Below are positions 1 through 8,674 of a stretch of 64,000 nucleotides of DNA, piece after piece. The stretch spans positions 1-64,000 of the forward strand of contig JAVVEG010000010.1 of the NCBI GenBank assembly GCA_032251455.1, read 5' to 3'. Made by a program: the position numbers and the translations under genes. This DNA is from JAVVEG01 sp032251455 (GTDB taxonomy: Bacteria; Pseudomonadota; Gammaproteobacteria; Pseudomonadales; Pseudohongiellaceae). Each line of letters starts with the position of its first letter. The first letter of the stretch is position 1. The notes beneath the pieces were generated by a model. It was not told the origin of the DNA and did no database searches. It saw only the letters and a list, made by a program, of their open reading frames with translations.

Positions 1-64
1 TCGATAGCGAAATCGGCTGAAGACCAGAGTGATCATAGACTTATTCAGAGGTTCCCTAAAAGAT

Positions 65-898
65 TCAGGGCTTCTTGAGCACCCGCAGCGCAGTCTCGCA
101 GTTGTGCCGGATATGAACCGGATTGATTGTGCCGATAATGATCGAGCTGACGCCTTCTCTGGCGAAAACGAAGGCCATGCTGCGCGCCACCGGGTCAGCT
201 TGCTCAGGCGCTGATGAAGACTCGTTGCGCTGATCAGCCATCAGCAGATGACCACTGCCCAGGGCTTTCTTGATCAACACACCCTTGCCAGCCTCAGCTG
301 CGGCTGCGATTACAGTGCCATCCTCCGTGGCATCTGGATTATAGGTCAGCATGACAACATCGCAGGCCGACACGGCGAGCAGGCCGCCGGCAACTGTTTT
401 GGTGGACATGCCGAAGGCGCGAATAAGCCCCTGCTCGCGACAGCGGACGAGAGTCTCGATACAGGCTGAATTTTCAATGATGTCACGATCGTTGCCATCG
501 GAGTGGATAAGCACCAGGTCCAGATAATCGGTACGCAGCCGCTTCAGGCTGCGTTCCACACTGAAGCGGACATGCCGCGCACTGAAATCGAAACGGGATT
601 GCCCCTGCTCAAATTCCTCACCAACCTTGCTGCTCAAAACCCATTGCTGGCGTGATTCGAGCAGTTTGCCCAGGCGCTCCTCGCTGCTGCCATAGGCGGG
701 TGCCGTATCGATGAGGTTGATGCCCTGGTCTCTGGCAACCGCAAGAATCTGCCTTGCCTCCTTGTCATCGGGTAGTGTGAATCCAGAGGGATACTTGACG
801 CCTTCGTTTCTGCCCAGTTTTACACAGCCCAGCCCCAGGCAGGACACTTCGATACCGGTATTGCCTAGAGGCTTTCTGGGCAGGATGGATGCAGTCAT
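65..898 (-). CDS. Aldo/keto reductase
   Basis: NAD(P)H-dependent carbonyl reductase of the aldo/keto reductase superfamily (TIM barrel, cytosolic). The 277-residue frame carries the catalytic tetrad in order: Asp64 and Tyr69 in DTAPAYGSSEERLG, Lys91 in SSKVG and His132 in LIHSDG. The length is a little short of the usual 300 or so but the barrel looks complete. It starts 3 bp after the stop of the FAD oxidoreductase upstream, so the two are probably one transcript. The substrate cannot be told from sequence. The family call is firm; a role linked to the neighbouring oxidase is only inference. Confidence 0.9.
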   Translation of the reverse strand: MTASILPRKPLGNTGIEVSCLGLGCVKLGRNEGVKYPSGFTLPDDKEARQILAVARDQGINLIDTAPAYGSSEERLGKLLESRQQWVLSSKVGEEFEQGQSRFDFSARHVRFSVERSLKRLRTDYLDLVLIHSDGNDRDIIENSACIETLVRCREQGLIRAFGMSTKTVAGGLLAVSACDVVMLTYNPDATEDGTVIAAAAEAGKGVLIKKALGSGHLLMADQRNESSSAPEQADPVARSMAFVFAREGVSSIIIGTINPVHIRHNCETALRVLKKP

Positions 899-901
899 GT
901 G

Positions 902-2185
902 TTATGGCTCCCAGCGGGCAGTGCCGATGCTTGCCGGCAGCAAAGTGCTTGTCAGGACGGGATTGGTCTTGGGCAGGCTGGCCGGTGCAGGATGAGCGGG
1001 CAGTATCTGTTGCTCTTGCAGCGCGGCAAGTGCCGCATCACCCAGGTTGGGGCTCAGGGTGAGTTTGGTCGGCCAGGCCATCAGATAGTTGTGGCAGGCA
1101 CTGAGCCAGGCTGTGTCCGGTCTTTGCAGCGTTGCCACCCTGGGCTCGGCACGATTGATCATGAAGCTGCCCCATTTCGCGGTGCGGGTATCCACCCAGG
1201 GGAACAATGTCGTCAACAGAGTGCGGGCAGTATCGATCTGGGTTTGTGAACTGCGCTTGATGCCGGTTTCCGCCAACTCCCCGCCCAGATACCAGGTCCA
1301 GGCGTGAGCGGAATCCGGGGGTTCCGGGTGAGAGGTCACGGTCAGTTTGGGCGTCATGCCGAAACTGTCGCCAATACAATGCACGAAAGCCGGCTGCGGG
1401 TGTTTCAGTTTGAGCCAGACCATATGCAGAGGGCGCCGCTGCATTTGCGGCTGCGCTGCCCGCAATGCTTGCAACAGGGTTTCGTTGCCTTCGCCGGCAC
1501 AGAGCAGATAACGTTCGGCGCGGAGAGTCAGTTCGGTTTCATTTATGCCTTTTTCATTTATTCCCTGACCGACCACACGCAGGCTTGCGATGGCGGTGCC
1601 AGCAGTGTTCTTGCTGCTGCTTTCGGCTTGTACCTGCACCTCTCTGGCCTGGAAAATACGGTGTTGCCAGCGCTGGGAGAGAACTTTCAGCAGCGAGGGG
1701 GTATCGACGACAAAATCGGTCAACTGGTACAGGTTGCCCCGGGCGGCACCGTTCTCTGCATCCCGGAAAAACTCCGGGTACTCGTTTTTCGTCAATTGCG
1801 TGATGCGTCCCCTCAAGGCCTTGCTGCCCAGAAAGGTTTTCAGGCGTGAGCGGTAACCGGAACTTGACCACAGGTAGTAGTGTGGGGAGAGTATCCGGCA
1901 ATCGCGCAGATCGATCTCGCCGGTGCCGGCCAGACAGTCACGCCAACGGGCGGGCATCGTGGCGATGGCGCTGCTGGCCGGGCTCAGCACCCCATTCAGT
2001 GCATATTTGAGCCCACCGTGAATGATGCCCTGAGAGGCCAGGGTTTGCCCGCTGCCCAGCTGGCTTTTCTCGATCAGGACAGTGTCATAACCGGCATTGC
2101 ATAGTCGGTTCAACAGCCACAGGCCGGCGATGCCACCCCCCAGGATGATCAATTGGGCATGCTGTGTATTATTTGGTGTTACCAC
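902..2185 (-). CDS. FAD-dependent oxidoreductase (DAO family)
   Basis: Flavoprotein of the D-amino-acid oxidase/glycerol-3-phosphate dehydrogenase fold. The N-terminal dinucleotide-binding loop is LGGGIAG (glycines 16, 18 and 21), followed at about residue 34 by an acidic end to the second strand (IEK) and by a SQGIIHGGLKYAL segment like those that hold the flavin in DAO-family enzymes. There is no signal peptide. The start is GTG; no better ATG lies nearby. It diverges from waaA and runs into the aldo/keto reductase with 3 bp between them. The substrate is unknown; an amine, amino acid or hydroxy acid oxidation would fit the family. Confidence 0.8.
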   Translation of the reverse strand: MVTPNNTQHAQLIILGGGIAGLWLLNRLCNAGYDTVLIEKSQLGSGQTLASQGIIHGGLKYALNGVLSPASSAIATMPARWRDCLAGTGEIDLRDCRILSPHYYLWSSSGYRSRLKTFLGSKALRGRITQLTKNEYPEFFRDAENGAARGNLYQLTDFVVDTPSLLKVLSQRWQHRIFQAREVQVQAESSSKNTAGTAIASLRVVGQGINEKGINETELTLRAERYLLCAGEGNETLLQALRAAQPQMQRRPLHMVWLKLKHPQPAFVHCIGDSFGMTPKLTVTSHPEPPDSAHAWTWYLGGELAETGIKRSSQTQIDTARTLLTTLFPWVDTRTAKWGSFMINRAEPRVATLQRPDTAWLSACHNYLMAWPTKLTLSPNLGDAALAALQEQQILPAHPAPASLPKTNPVLTSTLLPASIGTARWEP

Positions 2186-2338
2186 AATAATTGATAAAAC
2201 TCCCTATTCCTGCAATCATCGCGGGCTTATCCGGCCCGCGCTCCAGGCCGGATAATAGCATGTCAGCACCCCACCATGTGTTGCGATACTGCGTTGCGAC
2301 TGAGTTAAGACTGAGCTGCAAAACCCAAGGCCCGGACA

Positions 2339-3622
2339 GTGAACAGAACCGTCTACAGCATCATGTTTTACCTGGCTTTGCCACTTATCGTGCTGCGGCT
2401 GTTATGGCGTTCTGTGCGTGCTCCGGCCTATGCACAGCGCTGGGGGGAGCGTTTTGGTCTGGTGCGGCAGGCCAGGCAGTCATATCAGGCCGCTGCGGAT
2501 GCCCGCTGGCTTTGGGTGCATGCCGTCTCTGTGGGTGAGGTCAATGCAGCCGCCCCGATAATCCGCGAACTTCTGGGTAAAAAGAATATTGAACTCGTGG
2601 TCACGGTGATGACGCCAACCGGTTCAGACCGGCTCAGGGAATTGTTTGGGGACAGCGTCTGCCATGTGTATGCGCCCTATGATTACCCCGGAGCCGTGAA
2701 ACGGTTTCTGCGTGTATTCAAACCCGAATTGCTGGTGCTGATGGAAACTGAACTCTGGCCCAATATGATTCATTTCAGCCACCAGGCGGGGCTGCGGATG
2801 TTGCTTGCCAATGCCCGGCTGTCCGAAAAATCTTTCCGGGGATATGAGAAATTTGCCCGGCTTGGCAAGCCCATGCTGGCGCAGCTGGACCTGATTGCGG
2901 CGCAGTCGGCAAGTGATGCCGAGCGCTTTCGGCGTCTGGGCGTGGCAGCTGAGCGGGTGCAGCTTACCGGCAGCATCAAATTCGATATCACTCTGCCGGC
3001 AGATCTGGATGTGCGGGTAAGCGCACTGGCCGGGCGGCTGCAAGGTCAGCGGCCGATCATTGTTGCCGCCAGTACCCGCGAGGGTGAGGAAGAGAAAGTG
3101 CTCAACGCATTCCGTCACTGTTTGCAGGAGGTGCCGGAGTTGCTGCTGGTTCTGGTGCCCCGGCATCCTGAGAGATTCAATGCCGTGGCCAGGCTGTGTG
3201 AGTCCCGATCCCTGCCTGTGGTCCGGCGCAGCAGCGCGGACCCGGTTGGCCCGCTGGTCAAGGTCCTGCTGGGTGACAGTATGGGTGAGATGTCGGTGTA
3301 TCTGGGTTTGGCAGATATTGCCTTTGTTGGTGGCAGTCTGGTGGATACCGGTTGTCAGAATGTACTGGAGCCGGCAGCGCTGGGCCTGCCTGTACTGGTG
3401 GGGCCTTCCCAGTTCAATTTCCAGCATATCTGTGAACAGCTGGAGGCAGCGGGCGCCCTGCAGACAGTGGCGGATGAGAAGGCATTGGCCGCCGCAATAC
3501 TTGCCCTGCTCAATGAGGAAACCCTGCGCCAGCGGATGGGTCAGGCTGGCATGGCGGTTATCAGGGCCAACCGGGGGGCGCTGCAACGAACCTTGGCCAT
3601 GCTGGAAGCGCTGTTGAAATAA
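2339..3622 (+). CDS. waaA: 3-deoxy-D-manno-octulosonic acid (Kdo) transferase
   Basis: WaaA (KdtA) transfers Kdo from CMP-Kdo to lipid A precursor at the inner face of the cytoplasmic membrane, an essential step of lipopolysaccharide synthesis. The 427-residue length is normal. An N-terminal membrane anchor (about residues 7-25) is followed by the family landmarks WLWVHAVSVGEV, LVLMETELWPN and, in the C-terminal half, the nucleotide-sugar-binding region FVGGSLVDTGCQNVLEPAA. The start is GTG. It stands alone on the + strand, divergent from the FAD oxidoreductase, with no LPS genes next to it. Confidence 0.95.
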   Translation: MNRTVYSIMFYLALPLIVLRLLWRSVRAPAYAQRWGERFGLVRQARQSYQAAADARWLWVHAVSVGEVNAAAPIIRELLGKKNIELVVTVMTPTGSDRLRELFGDSVCHVYAPYDYPGAVKRFLRVFKPELLVLMETELWPNMIHFSHQAGLRMLLANARLSEKSFRGYEKFARLGKPMLAQLDLIAAQSASDAERFRRLGVAAERVQLTGSIKFDITLPADLDVRVSALAGRLQGQRPIIVAASTREGEEEKVLNAFRHCLQEVPELLLVLVPRHPERFNAVARLCESRSLPVVRRSSADPVGPLVKVLLGDSMGEMSVYLGLADIAFVGGSLVDTGCQNVLEPAALGLPVLVGPSQFNFQHICEQLEAAGALQTVADEKALAAAILALLNEETLRQRMGQAGMAVIRANRGALQRTLAMLEALLK

Positions 3623-3739
3623 TTATCGATTAGTGATTGCCAGATCGCGATCATTGTATTAATCTTCAACACCTTAGGGTGGTTAGCTAGCTAGGCTTAT
3701 CAAATAATAAATCCAATTGACTGGAATACAGAATAATTA

Positions 3740-3832
3740 ATGAAACGTAAACCCGATATGATGATGGTGGTAGTCGTCCTGTTTGCCCTGGGAGTTCTCA
3801 TCAGCGGTGTTGTTCAGAGCAGTCTGCTCTGA
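3740..3832 (+). CDS. 30-residue predicted membrane peptide
   Basis: A very short frame: positively charged start MKRKPDMMM, one hydrophobic helix (VVVVLFALGVLISGVV, about residues 10-25) and the end QSSLL. The Lys/Arg-first layout predicts a single span with the N-terminus in the cytoplasm. It sits alone in the 281-bp spacer after waaA. The ribosome site is weak (GGA 14 bp upstream), and internal ATG codons at residues 7-9 are alternative starts. The shape resembles small single-span proteins seen in other gammaproteobacteria, but no function can be given. Confidence 0.5.
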   Translation: MKRKPDMMMVVVVLFALGVLISGVVQSSLL

Positions 3833-3846
3833 ATCCGTTTTACTCT

Positions 3847-3915
3847 GGTGTCTCTCACCTTCAAGAACCGCCTTCAGGAACCTCGCCTTCAAGCGCCCTG
3901 CCTTCAGGTGTCTCT
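3847..3915. repeat. Imperfect ~15-bp tandem repeat beside fau stop codon
   Basis: Four copies of CCTTCA at 3858, 3871, 3886 and 3901 (spacing 13, 15 and 15 bp) lie between two copies of GGTGTCTCT (3847 and 3907, exactly 60 bp apart). The array runs into the last codons of fau. It is one of several short tandem arrays in the spacers of this window. Confidence 0.7.
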
Positions 3916-4557
3916 TGGATAATACACCCGCGCATCACTGACTATCAGGTCCATGCCAATATCCCAGGGTGACGGGTGCAGCCGGGCTACGCGTTGGCAT
4001 TCGTGTGCCACCCCTATCAATAAAGGCCGTTTGCGGCGGCCGTTTGCGCGGTCCGTGCCGGCCTGGCGGAATTGAAAACTGCGGTCATAAAACCCCTTCC
4101 CCATGCCCAGGCGGTTGCCCTGGGCATCGAAACCCGTCAACGGCACCAGCACCAGGTCCAGCGCCCAGGCCGGGCACAGGCGATGCGCTGTGGGCCTGGG
4201 TTCAGCAATACCCCATTGTTTGAGATACAGGCGGGTATTGGCACAGATGTGCACGAAACGCAGGCGCCTGGCATTGACCGGATCAATGACGGGCAGATAG
4301 CATTTTTTTCCGCTCTGGAGAGCCTGCGTCAGCAGAGGCCTGGGGTCGACCTCGCCATCAATGGGCAGGTAAAAGGCAATGCGCCGGGCCCTGCGAAATG
4401 GCAGCAGTTTACTGAGGCTGTGGAATAATTGCCGGCTGGCCAGTTGCTGCTGGCGGGGGCTGAGTGCACGGCGAGCCTGGCGCAGGCTTTTGCGCAGAGA
4501 GTTGGGTTCAGCAAGGGGAGGCTCAGCGGGGTTAGATGCCGACGGATTGTCTGTCAT
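3904..4557 (-). CDS. fau: 5-formyltetrahydrofolate cyclo-ligase
   Basis: Fau (YgfA) converts 5-formyl-THF to 5,10-methenyl-THF with ATP, recovering a storage and inhibitory folate. The ATG at 4557 gives 217 residues; the frame is open further upstream, but that part is the 6S RNA gene. Landmarks are SLRKSLRQARRAL at the N-terminus, the FYLPIDGEVDPRPLL loop and the GNRLGMGKGFYDRSF motif that binds phosphate and folate. It follows 6S RNA directly, the conserved ssrS-fau arrangement of gammaproteobacteria in which fau is usually transcribed through from ssrS. The extreme C-terminus is bordered by a tandem repeat. Confidence 0.93.
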   Translation of the reverse strand: MTDNPSASNPAEPPLAEPNSLRKSLRQARRALSPRQQQLASRQLFHSLSKLLPFRRARRIAFYLPIDGEVDPRPLLTQALQSGKKCYLPVIDPVNARRLRFVHICANTRLYLKQWGIAEPRPTAHRLCPAWALDLVLVPLTGFDAQGNRLGMGKGFYDRSFQFRQAGTDRANGRRKRPLLIGVAHECQRVARLHPSPWDIGMDLIVSDARVYYPRDT

Positions 4558-4577
4558 CGCATTGAATCTGTTGGAAA

Positions 4578-4760
4578 TGAAAGCCACCCAGGGCACCGCT
4601 ACCAAAATAGTCCTGAACCCAAGGGTCCAGGTGGTGGCTTCTGGGATACATAAGGCTTTCCGTCTTGCGGACCTGCACAACAGTATCTTTCAGGAAGCCT
4701 CCGAAGTAACAGATATCGGCTCAAGAACACGTTTGATTGGCTAATACCCCAGGCGACTAT
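4578..4760 (-). ncRNA. ssrS: 6S RNA
   Basis: 6S RNA mimics an open promoter, binds sigma-70 RNA polymerase and lowers transcription in stationary phase. The minus strand between zapA and fau shows the expected pieces in order: a closing stem that can form ten pairs (TCGCCTGGGG with CCCTGGGTGGC, including G-U pairs), the conserved words TGAGCCGATA and GTCCGC followed by GGAAAGCCTT, and a 3' arm CACCTGGACCC/GGGTTCAGG. Position (zapA-ssrS-fau) and size near 183 nt match the family. The ends are estimated from the promoter and the closing stem and may be off by several bases. Confidence 0.9.
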
Positions 4761-4766
4761 GGTCCG

Positions 4767-4795
4767 AGTATATAGCAGTTGAAATTGCCTATCGA
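4767..4795 (-). promoter_or_regulatory. Predicted 6S RNA promoter
   Basis: On the minus strand, TCGATA (4790-4795) and TATACT (4767-4772) are separated by 17 bp, a reasonable sigma-70 pair (4/6 and 5/6 matches). Initiation about 7 nt downstream would be near 4760, just outside the closing stem of 6S RNA. Confidence 0.55.
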
Positions 4796-4842
4796 GTGAA
4801 TCGGCCAACTTTTTTGTAACAATGCAGCAAACATGATCTGTC

Positions 4843-5160
4843 TCAAATATCGATCTGGCGATTGCTCAGCAGAGCGTGATCGATTTTGTCTTCCAGAAAT
4901 TTCAGTTGTTGCACGGTGTTATGGCGGGTTTCATTGAGCAGCCTGTTCTTGCTCAGCATTTCATGGGTGATGTTCAGGGCGGCCATGACGGAAATTTTTT
5001 CCAGGCCATGAATATTGCCACGCGACTTTATCTTGCGCATGTTCTCGTCCAGGTGGCGGGCAGACTTCAGCAGGGCTTCCTGCTCGGACGGAGGGCAACT
5101 GATCTGGTATTCCTTGTCCAGTATTTTGACCGCAACCGTGCTGGGAGTTTCGTGATCCAT
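4843..5160 (-). CDS. zapA: Cell division protein ZapA
   Basis: ZapA binds FtsZ and bundles its filaments at the division site. The 105-residue protein has the small N-terminal beta-rich head (VAVKILDKEYQISCP, about residues 9-23), the link EQEALLKSARHLDENMRKI and a long C-terminal coiled coil used for tetramer formation. The start codon directly follows the stop of the upstream coiled-coil gene (TAAATG), so translation is probably coupled. It lies immediately before 6S RNA, as in many gammaproteobacteria. Confidence 0.95.
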   Translation of the reverse strand: MDHETPSTVAVKILDKEYQISCPPSEQEALLKSARHLDENMRKIKSRGNIHGLEKISVMAALNITHEMLSKNRLLNETRHNTVQQLKFLEDKIDHALLSNRQIDI

Positions 5161-5367
5161 TTACGATTGCTCCAGAGCCTTGAGTTTGTTGAGTACCGAC
5201 TCGAGACGGGATTTGGCGAGTTTGTTGTTATCGAGCAGTTGCTGGCGTTCTGTTTGCCAGTTATGCTCTCGGGTTCGAAGCATTTGATTCTCCTGCTTCA
5301 TGGCAGCACAAAGCGAGACCAGCGCGTCTATTTTCTCATCCAGGGCGTTGAATCGTTCGTCATTCAT
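5161..5367 (-). CDS. TIGR02449-family coiled-coil protein
   Basis: A 68-residue, almost wholly helical protein (MNDERFNALDEKIDAL onward, heptad pattern to the end) of the family usually found just upstream of zapA, similar in size and shape to ZapB. The frame stays open to an ATG at 5412, but the ATG at 5367 gives the family-like N-terminus and leaves the upstream tandem repeat outside the protein. A role with ZapA in the division ring is inferred from position and coiled-coil form, not shown. Confidence 0.8.
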   Translation of the reverse strand: MNDERFNALDEKIDALVSLCAAMKQENQMLRTREHNWQTERQQLLDNNKLAKSRLESVLNKLKALEQS

Positions 5368-5386
5368 GATAAACAGTGCTTCATGC

Positions 5387-5429
5387 GTCAGTGCCACAAC
5401 AGTCAGTGCCACAACAAGAGTGCCACAAG
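5387..5429. repeat. 15-bp tandem repeat, about 2.9 copies
   Basis: GTCAGTGCCACAACA occurs at 5387-5401 and again at 5402-5416, followed by a partial copy AGAGTGCCACAAG at 5417-5429. It lies just upstream of the coiled-coil gene, in the divergent spacer towards pepP. Confidence 0.85.
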
Positions 5430-5536
5430 AATGTCCAGGGTTGGCAGAATCCCGATCAACGCTACTATAGAGATGTGCTCAGGGGTGGTCAACAAGGGCT
5501 TGTGGAAATCCAGCGGTATCAGTATCAGGACAGAAT

Positions 5537-6904
5537 ATGACAGACACGCAGCAACAGGTTCACATCACGGAAGCCGTCAGACGCCGGCGCGAACTCATGG
5601 CACAAATGGAGCCCAACAGCATTGCTCTGCTGGCTTCCGCGCCGACACGGGTGCGCAGCAACGATACCGAATATCCCTACCGGCAAAACAGTGATTTCTT
5701 TTATCTCAGCGGCTTTGTCGAAGAACAGGCCGTGCTGGCCTTGATTCCGGGTCGTCAACAGGGGGAAGTCGTGCTTTTCTGCCAGGAAAAGGACAAGACC
5801 CGTGAGTTATGGACAGGTATTCTGCTGGGGCCGGAGCAGGCGCGGACCCACCTGCAGGTGGATGATGCCTTCCCCATTGGCGACATCGATGACATCCTGC
5901 CCGGCTTGATCGAAGGCAGGGAGCGAGTGTATTACGCCATGGGCAAGGATCCGGCCTTTGACAGCCAGGTCATGGAGTGGGTGAAAACCATTCGCGCCAA
6001 GGTCAGAATGGGGGCGCATTCACCTGGCGAGTTTCTGATGCTGGACCAGCTGATCAATGAAATGCGCTTGATCAAGAGTCCGGCAGAAATCAAACTGATG
6101 GAAAAAGCGGCAGCCATTTCGGTCGAGGCGCACAAGCGTGCCATGCGCCTCTGTGCCCCCGGCCTGCATGAATATGATCTGGAGGCAGAACTGCTGCATG
6201 AATTCGTGCGCAATGGCAGCCGTGCCGTGGCCTACAACAGCATCGTGGCGGCCGGCCGCAACGCCTGCATCCTGCACTATGTCGAAAACACGGCGGCACT
6301 GAACGACGGGGATCTGGTTCTCATCGATGCGGGTTGCGAATTCCAGTACTATGCGGCCGACATCACCCGCACATTCCCTGTCAGCGGACGCTTCAGCCCG
6401 GAACAAAAAGCCCTGTATGAGATAGTCCTGCAGGCACAGTTGCAAGCCATCGCGTGCATTCGCCCAGGTATACCCTGGGATGTTCCGCACAATACGACGG
6501 TGCGGGTCATTACCGAGGGGCTGCTGGAACTGGGCCTGCTCAGCGGCGCGGTGGAGACGCTGATAGAGACTGAGGCCTACAAACCTTTTTACATGCATCG
6601 GGCGGGACACTGGCTGGGCATTGATGTGCATGATGTCGGCGATTACAAGATTGATGACAAGTGGCGTCTTCTGGAGCCGGGAATGGTCACCACCGTTGAG
6701 CCGGGAATCTATGTGGCGCCGGATAACCTGGATGTTCCTGCCCAATGGCGGGGGATTGGTATTCGTATCGAAGATGATGTGCTGGTGACCAGAACCGGAT
6801 GCCGTGTGTTGACGGCCGGGGCACCCAAAACCGTGGCCGAGATTGAAGCATTCATGGCGGCTGAAACATCTGCTGCTCCGCTTGGCATGGCCGTGGGCCG
6901 CTGA
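5537..6904 (+). CDS. pepP: Xaa-Pro aminopeptidase (aminopeptidase P)
   Basis: Manganese enzyme that removes an N-terminal residue when proline is second. At 455 residues it has the N-terminal creatinase-like domain (YPYRQNSDFFYLSGF, about residues 46-60) and the C-terminal pita-bread domain with all metal ligands: Asp in LIDAGCEF, Asp in AADITRTF, His in HRAGHWLGIDVHD, Glu in TTVEPGIYV and Glu in IRIEDDVLVT. The pepP-ubiH order is as in E. coli and suggests shared transcription with the ubiquinone gene 43 bp downstream. Confidence 0.95.
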   Translation: MTDTQQQVHITEAVRRRRELMAQMEPNSIALLASAPTRVRSNDTEYPYRQNSDFFYLSGFVEEQAVLALIPGRQQGEVVLFCQEKDKTRELWTGILLGPEQARTHLQVDDAFPIGDIDDILPGLIEGRERVYYAMGKDPAFDSQVMEWVKTIRAKVRMGAHSPGEFLMLDQLINEMRLIKSPAEIKLMEKAAAISVEAHKRAMRLCAPGLHEYDLEAELLHEFVRNGSRAVAYNSIVAAGRNACILHYVENTAALNDGDLVLIDAGCEFQYYAADITRTFPVSGRFSPEQKALYEIVLQAQLQAIACIRPGIPWDVPHNTTVRVITEGLLELGLLSGAVETLIETEAYKPFYMHRAGHWLGIDVHDVGDYKIDDKWRLLEPGMVTTVEPGIYVAPDNLDVPAQWRGIGIRIEDDVLVTRTGCRVLTAGAPKTVAEIEAFMAAETSAAPLGMAVGR

Positions 6905-6936
6905 GAGCACGCTCATGCTGAAAGCACGCTCACACT
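6903..6936. repeat. 17-bp tandem duplication between pepP and ubiH
   Basis: GAGAGCACGCTCATGCT (6903-6919) is followed at once by GAAAGCACGCTCACACT (6920-6936), 14 of 17 identical. It starts within the pepP stop codon and fills most of the spacer before ubiH. Confidence 0.85.
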
Positions 6937-6947
6937 GAAGGCGTACT

Positions 6948-8231
6948 ATGGAAATCACCGCAGCCCAACCTGCTTATGACATCGCCATCATTGGTGCAGG
7001 CATGGTCGGGGCAAGCTTTGCCCTGAGCTTGATTCGCCGTCAGGCGCAGGCGCAGCAGACTGCCGGCGCCCATGGGCAGAAGAAACCCCTGAAGATACTG
7101 CTGATCGAGAGCAGGGCCATCGATTCAGGCAGTGGCGAGACAGCGGATTTTGATGCGCGCAGCACCGCCCTGGCGTATGGCAGCAAGCGGGTTTTTGCCG
7201 ACCTTGGGCTCTGGCCGGCCCTGGCCGGACACGCCGGACGCATCGAGCGCATCCATGTTTCTGATCGCGGACACTTTGGCGCCAGCCGTCTGGCCGCCAG
7301 CGACATGGGGGTGGAAGCCCTGGGTTATGTGCTCGAAAATCATAAGCTGGGCAGTGTGCTGAACCAGGCCGTTCTTGCCGAACCGGGTATCGACCTGTTG
7401 TCGTCCGCCCAGGTACAGGCGCTGCAACCGCTTCAGCAGGGCATGAGGATGGAGTTGGTGGTTGCCGGGCAGGCCCAGCAGCCTGTCAGCGCCGCCCTGG
7501 TGGTGATGGCCGATGGTGGCAAGTCGGGTCTTGCCGCCAGCCTGGGCATTCAGGTCAGCAGCAAGGATTATCAGCAGAGTGCGCTTATCGCCAATGTGGC
7601 ACTGGCCAGACCGCATCAGGGGGTTGCCTATGAGCGCTTCACCGATACCGGTCCGCTGGCGCTGCTGCCGCTTGCCGATTACGCCGAACAGCCCCGTGTC
7701 GCACTGGTCTGGACCCTGCAGGCAGACGCAGCCGCAGCGACAGCCGCCATGGCCGAGGACGAATTTCTGGCGCAGCTGCAACAACGCTTTGGTCAGCGCC
7801 TGGGTCGCTTTACCCAGGTTGGGCAGCGCATAGCCTTCCCGTTGAAGCTGCAGGTCACTGGCGAACAGGTGCGCCCCGGCCTGGTCTTGCTGGGTAATTC
7901 AGCACACACCCTGCATCCTGTCGCCGGCCAGGGCTTGAACCTGGCCCTGCGCGATGCCGTGGTGCTGGCGGATAAAATCCTGGCAGCCAGGCAAGAGGGA
8001 GTCTCACCGGGTGCCATGTCCTTATTGCAGGATTATCAACACGCCCGGGCGCAGGACCAGCGCAACACGATACTGCTGAGCGACCAACTGATTGCCCTGT
8101 TCAGCAACGGCAGTATCGGCAAGAGTCTGCTGCGCAAAGCCGGTTTGCTTGCCATCGATCTGCTGCCACCACTGAAGGCTGAATTCACCCGTCATGCAAT
8201 GGGTTTGGCAGCCTCTGGCGCCAAAGGTTGA
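6948..8231 (+). CDS. ubiH: 2-octaprenyl-6-methoxyphenol hydroxylase
   Basis: FAD monooxygenase of aerobic ubiquinone synthesis (ring hydroxylation). Its 427 residues hold the N-terminal GxGxxG loop (IIGAGMVGASFA, about residues 14-25), the central DG motif in MADGGKSG and the second flavin motif LLGNSAHTLHPVAGQG. The Asn in GNSAHT matches E. coli UbiH (GNAAQT), whereas the UbiI branch has GDAAHT; this and its place after pepP favour UbiH. It ends 2 bp before the oppositely oriented DUF1499 gene. Confidence 0.88.
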   Translation: MEITAAQPAYDIAIIGAGMVGASFALSLIRRQAQAQQTAGAHGQKKPLKILLIESRAIDSGSGETADFDARSTALAYGSKRVFADLGLWPALAGHAGRIERIHVSDRGHFGASRLAASDMGVEALGYVLENHKLGSVLNQAVLAEPGIDLLSSAQVQALQPLQQGMRMELVVAGQAQQPVSAALVVMADGGKSGLAASLGIQVSSKDYQQSALIANVALARPHQGVAYERFTDTGPLALLPLADYAEQPRVALVWTLQADAAAATAAMAEDEFLAQLQQRFGQRLGRFTQVGQRIAFPLKLQVTGEQVRPGLVLLGNSAHTLHPVAGQGLNLALRDAVVLADKILAARQEGVSPGAMSLLQDYQHARAQDQRNTILLSDQLIALFSNGSIGKSLLRKAGLLAIDLLPPLKAEFTRHAMGLAASGAKG

Positions 8232-8233
8232 GA

Positions 8234-8674
8234 CTATGGGCTGACAGCAGCCCGGATGGATTCGATGCGTTTGCGGTTGACCCCCATGTCACCGTACCCG
8301 ACGCGCGAAGCAGACCTTACCTGAACCCCGCTGCCGGCGGTCGATTCCAGAAACTCGACATCATCGACAAACCCCATCAGGCTGCTGGTGAATTCCACGT
8401 ACAGATACTCGGGCTGATCAGTGATTATCTGGGCATTATCCAGGCTTGCCAGATGCGCCCGGATGCGGGTGAGCGGGGCCTGGATGGGGGCGATACCGTG
8501 GCTTTCGCGGCTGTCACTGCTGGACACGCAGTTGGGTGAATCAGGGCAGGCGGCCAGGCGGCCGTCCCTGGGGCCAAGATTATCGGGGCGTTGGCCGGCA
8601 CAACCGAGCAGTGTTGCCAAAGACATGATCAACAGTGCTCCCTTGAGGCAGTTTTTCGTGTTTGCTCCCGACAT
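8234..8674 (-). CDS. DUF1499 lipoprotein
   Basis: A 146-residue protein starting MSGANTKNCLKGALLIM with a hydrophobic stretch and lipobox LLGC (Cys at about residue 25), so probably lipidated and anchored in the envelope. The rest fits DUF1499: CPDSPNCVSS near the mature N-terminus and the YLYVEFTSSLMGFVDDVEF core. The ATG overlaps the stop of the MaoC-like gene (TGATG), a sign of translational coupling. The molecular function of DUF1499 is unknown. Confidence 0.82.
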   Translation of the reverse strand: MSGANTKNCLKGALLIMSLATLLGCAGQRPDNLGPRDGRLAACPDSPNCVSSSDSRESHGIAPIQAPLTRIRAHLASLDNAQIITDQPEYLYVEFTSSLMGFVDDVEFLESTAGSGVQVRSASRVGYGDMGVNRKRIESIRAAVSP

